DNA from: Halobacteriales archaeon QH_10_67_22
Lineage (GTDB): Archaea > Halobacteriota > Halobacteria > Halobacteriales > Haloarculaceae
Reading direction: 5' to 3'
Length of the DNA: 50,567 bases
Assembly: GCA_003021305.1 (NCBI GenBank)
Contig: PXQN01000090.1
Coordinates: 1-50,567 of the forward strand
The notes under the pieces are model-generated. The model was not told the origin of the DNA. It did no database searches and saw nothing but the letters and a program-made list of their open reading frames with translations. Position numbers and translations under genes: made by a program. This document shows positions 49,892-50,567 of the stretch, in pieces (position 1 is the first letter of the stretch; every line of letters begins with the position of its first letter).

Positions 49892-50290
49892 TCAGTCCGT
49901 CGCGGCGACGTTCGACCGGGCCGCGTCGGTCTCCAGGCGCGCCCGGACCCACTCCGCGAGCCGCTCGAACCCGCCCGCGTGCCCGCCTTTGGGGACGTAC
50001 GCGCCACCCCTGGCGCTGACCCGGTCCGGGATATCCTCGTCTCTACAGGCGGTAAACAGGACGAACGCCACCGAGGAATCGCGCTCGAGTACCGCGTCGA
50101 GGAGTGTCAGTCCGTCCATCGCCGGCATCTCGTAATCGCTCACGACCGCGTCGAAGTCGCCCCCGGCGACCAGCTCTACCGCGTCCGCCGGATCTGTCTC
50201 TGTCCTGACGGTGACCCCGTCGAGTCGCCGGAGGTAACTCGCTGCCGTCGACGCTACGGCTTCGTCGTCGTCGACCACCAGTATCGACAT
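49892..50290 (-). CDS. Single-domain response regulator
   Basis: 132 residues from ATG 50288-50290. Receiver domain: acidic pair VVDDDEAV, phospho-Asp in AVVSDYEMPAMDGLTLL, Thr/Ser in FVLFTACRDEDI and the conserved Lys in GAYVPKGG. It has no output domain, so it would work through partner binding or as a phosphate relay. A histidine kinase is not in view. An in-frame ATG at 50335 adds an unconserved leader. Confidence 0.82.
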   Translation of the reverse strand: MSILVVDDDEAVASTAASYLRRLDGVTVRTETDPADAVELVAGGDFDAVVSDYEMPAMDGLTLLDAVLERDSSVAFVLFTACRDEDIPDRVSARGGAYVPKGGHAGGFERLAEWVRARLETDAARSNVAATD

Positions 50291-50415
50291 CTCACTTGCC
50301 CGCGGGCCACAGACCCGCCCACCGGAACGATCCATGTTCCGTTATTAAGCCCGATTTCACTTAACCCCCTGTTAGCTCTTTCGCCGCCAGAAAATCCGAC
50401 CCGGAACGCCCTGGT

Positions 50416-50567
50416 ATGCCATCCCAGAATGTCGACTATCGTACAAAAATGCGTTCAGCGGACCCTTTTGGCGTCGTCGTCGAACGTGTGTACGAGCGGC
50501 ATTCGAGACGCAGCTGGACATTCTGCGGGACCTCCCACGGTGTCGACCTCTCGTCGCGGCCCTACTG
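50416..50567 (+). other. Possible start of a gene running off the right edge
   Basis: From ATG 50416 the frame reads MPSQNVDYRTKMRSADPFGV and VVERVYER, then a second frame gives a more protein-like AFETQLDILRDLPRCRPLVA. A frame change or a later start is possible. Product not recognised. The spacer 50291-50415 shows nothing else except an AT-rich stretch (ccgttattaagc). Confidence 0.25.

Noticed and set aside
1-50567. tRNA, rRNA or transposase genes
   Set aside because: I looked for T-loop sequence, rRNA motifs and DDE or HUH transposase motifs and found none.

Overview
The window is a stretch of haloarchaeal chromosome (class Halobacteria). The evidence is high GC with strong GC3 bias, very acidic proteins, archaeal information-processing genes (TBP, Rpo7/RpoE', Spt4, eIF2 gamma), archaeal lipid synthesis (CarS), Tat lipoproteins, and TATA boxes placed about 25-30 nt before start codons as in leaderless haloarchaeal transcripts. 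I cannot fix the genus. No tRNA, rRNA, CRISPR array or transposase gene was seen.

Layout. 1-3151 is an accessory toxin-antitoxin block: two tandem AbrB-type vapBC modules (the toxin of one is inactivated), a winged-helix regulator with a 42-aa partner, and a third PIN/VapB pair. 3336-4786 has a DUF309 gene, a small membrane protein and a frameshifted amphi-Trp/YegP-type gene. 4918-7614 is an AT-rich foreign island (zinc-ribbon protein, 2H phosphoesterase, a Shine-Dalgarno-led 26-aa peptide, a HEPN-like protein) bracketed by 191-bp direct repeats copied from the junction of the two convergent genes it separates; the right-hand one is azf (NAD-dependent glucose-6-phosphate dehydrogenase). 8.5-12.5 kb carries dihydroneopterin aldolase, membrane proteins, a DUF5790 protein and a creatininase-family enzyme. 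12.7-19.8 kb is an aa3-type oxidase region (coxB, a damaged coxA-coxC fusion, subunit IV), a membrane-anchored wHTH protein with thrombospondin type 3 calcium repeats, and small membrane proteins. 20-28 kb has pyrC, a lipoate-ligase-like gene, an M23-like protein, two Tat lipoproteins, DUF4385 and an isochorismatase-family enzyme. 28-34.6 kb has a CBS-HTH regulator, DUF502, proline dehydrogenase, carS, and the tetrapyrrole operon hemC-cobA-hemD. 34.8-39.8 kb is an ABC importer operon whose ATPase is fused to a calcineurin-like phosphoesterase. 39.9-46.6 kb mixes an intact RecJ-like gene, tbp and dihydrofolate reductase with broken genes (aldo-keto reductase, a DUF7473-like membrane gene, TrmG10, thyA). 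46.7-49.7 kb is the conserved archaeal operon eif2g-PIN-rpoE'-spt4-DUF359. A response regulator ends the window.

Two patterns stand out. First, three families of short inverted-repeat elements (about 80, 107 and 109 bp) recur. All five full-length copies but one lie exactly between two TGA (or TCA) triplets, and one of these triplets is always the stop codon of a gene, so the stop is preserved. Second, several genes (coxAC, thyA, trmG10, aldo-keto reductase) have lost internal blocks of tens of codons, often with a change of frame, while flanking motifs remain well conserved. This points either to recent gene decay or to assembly collapse.
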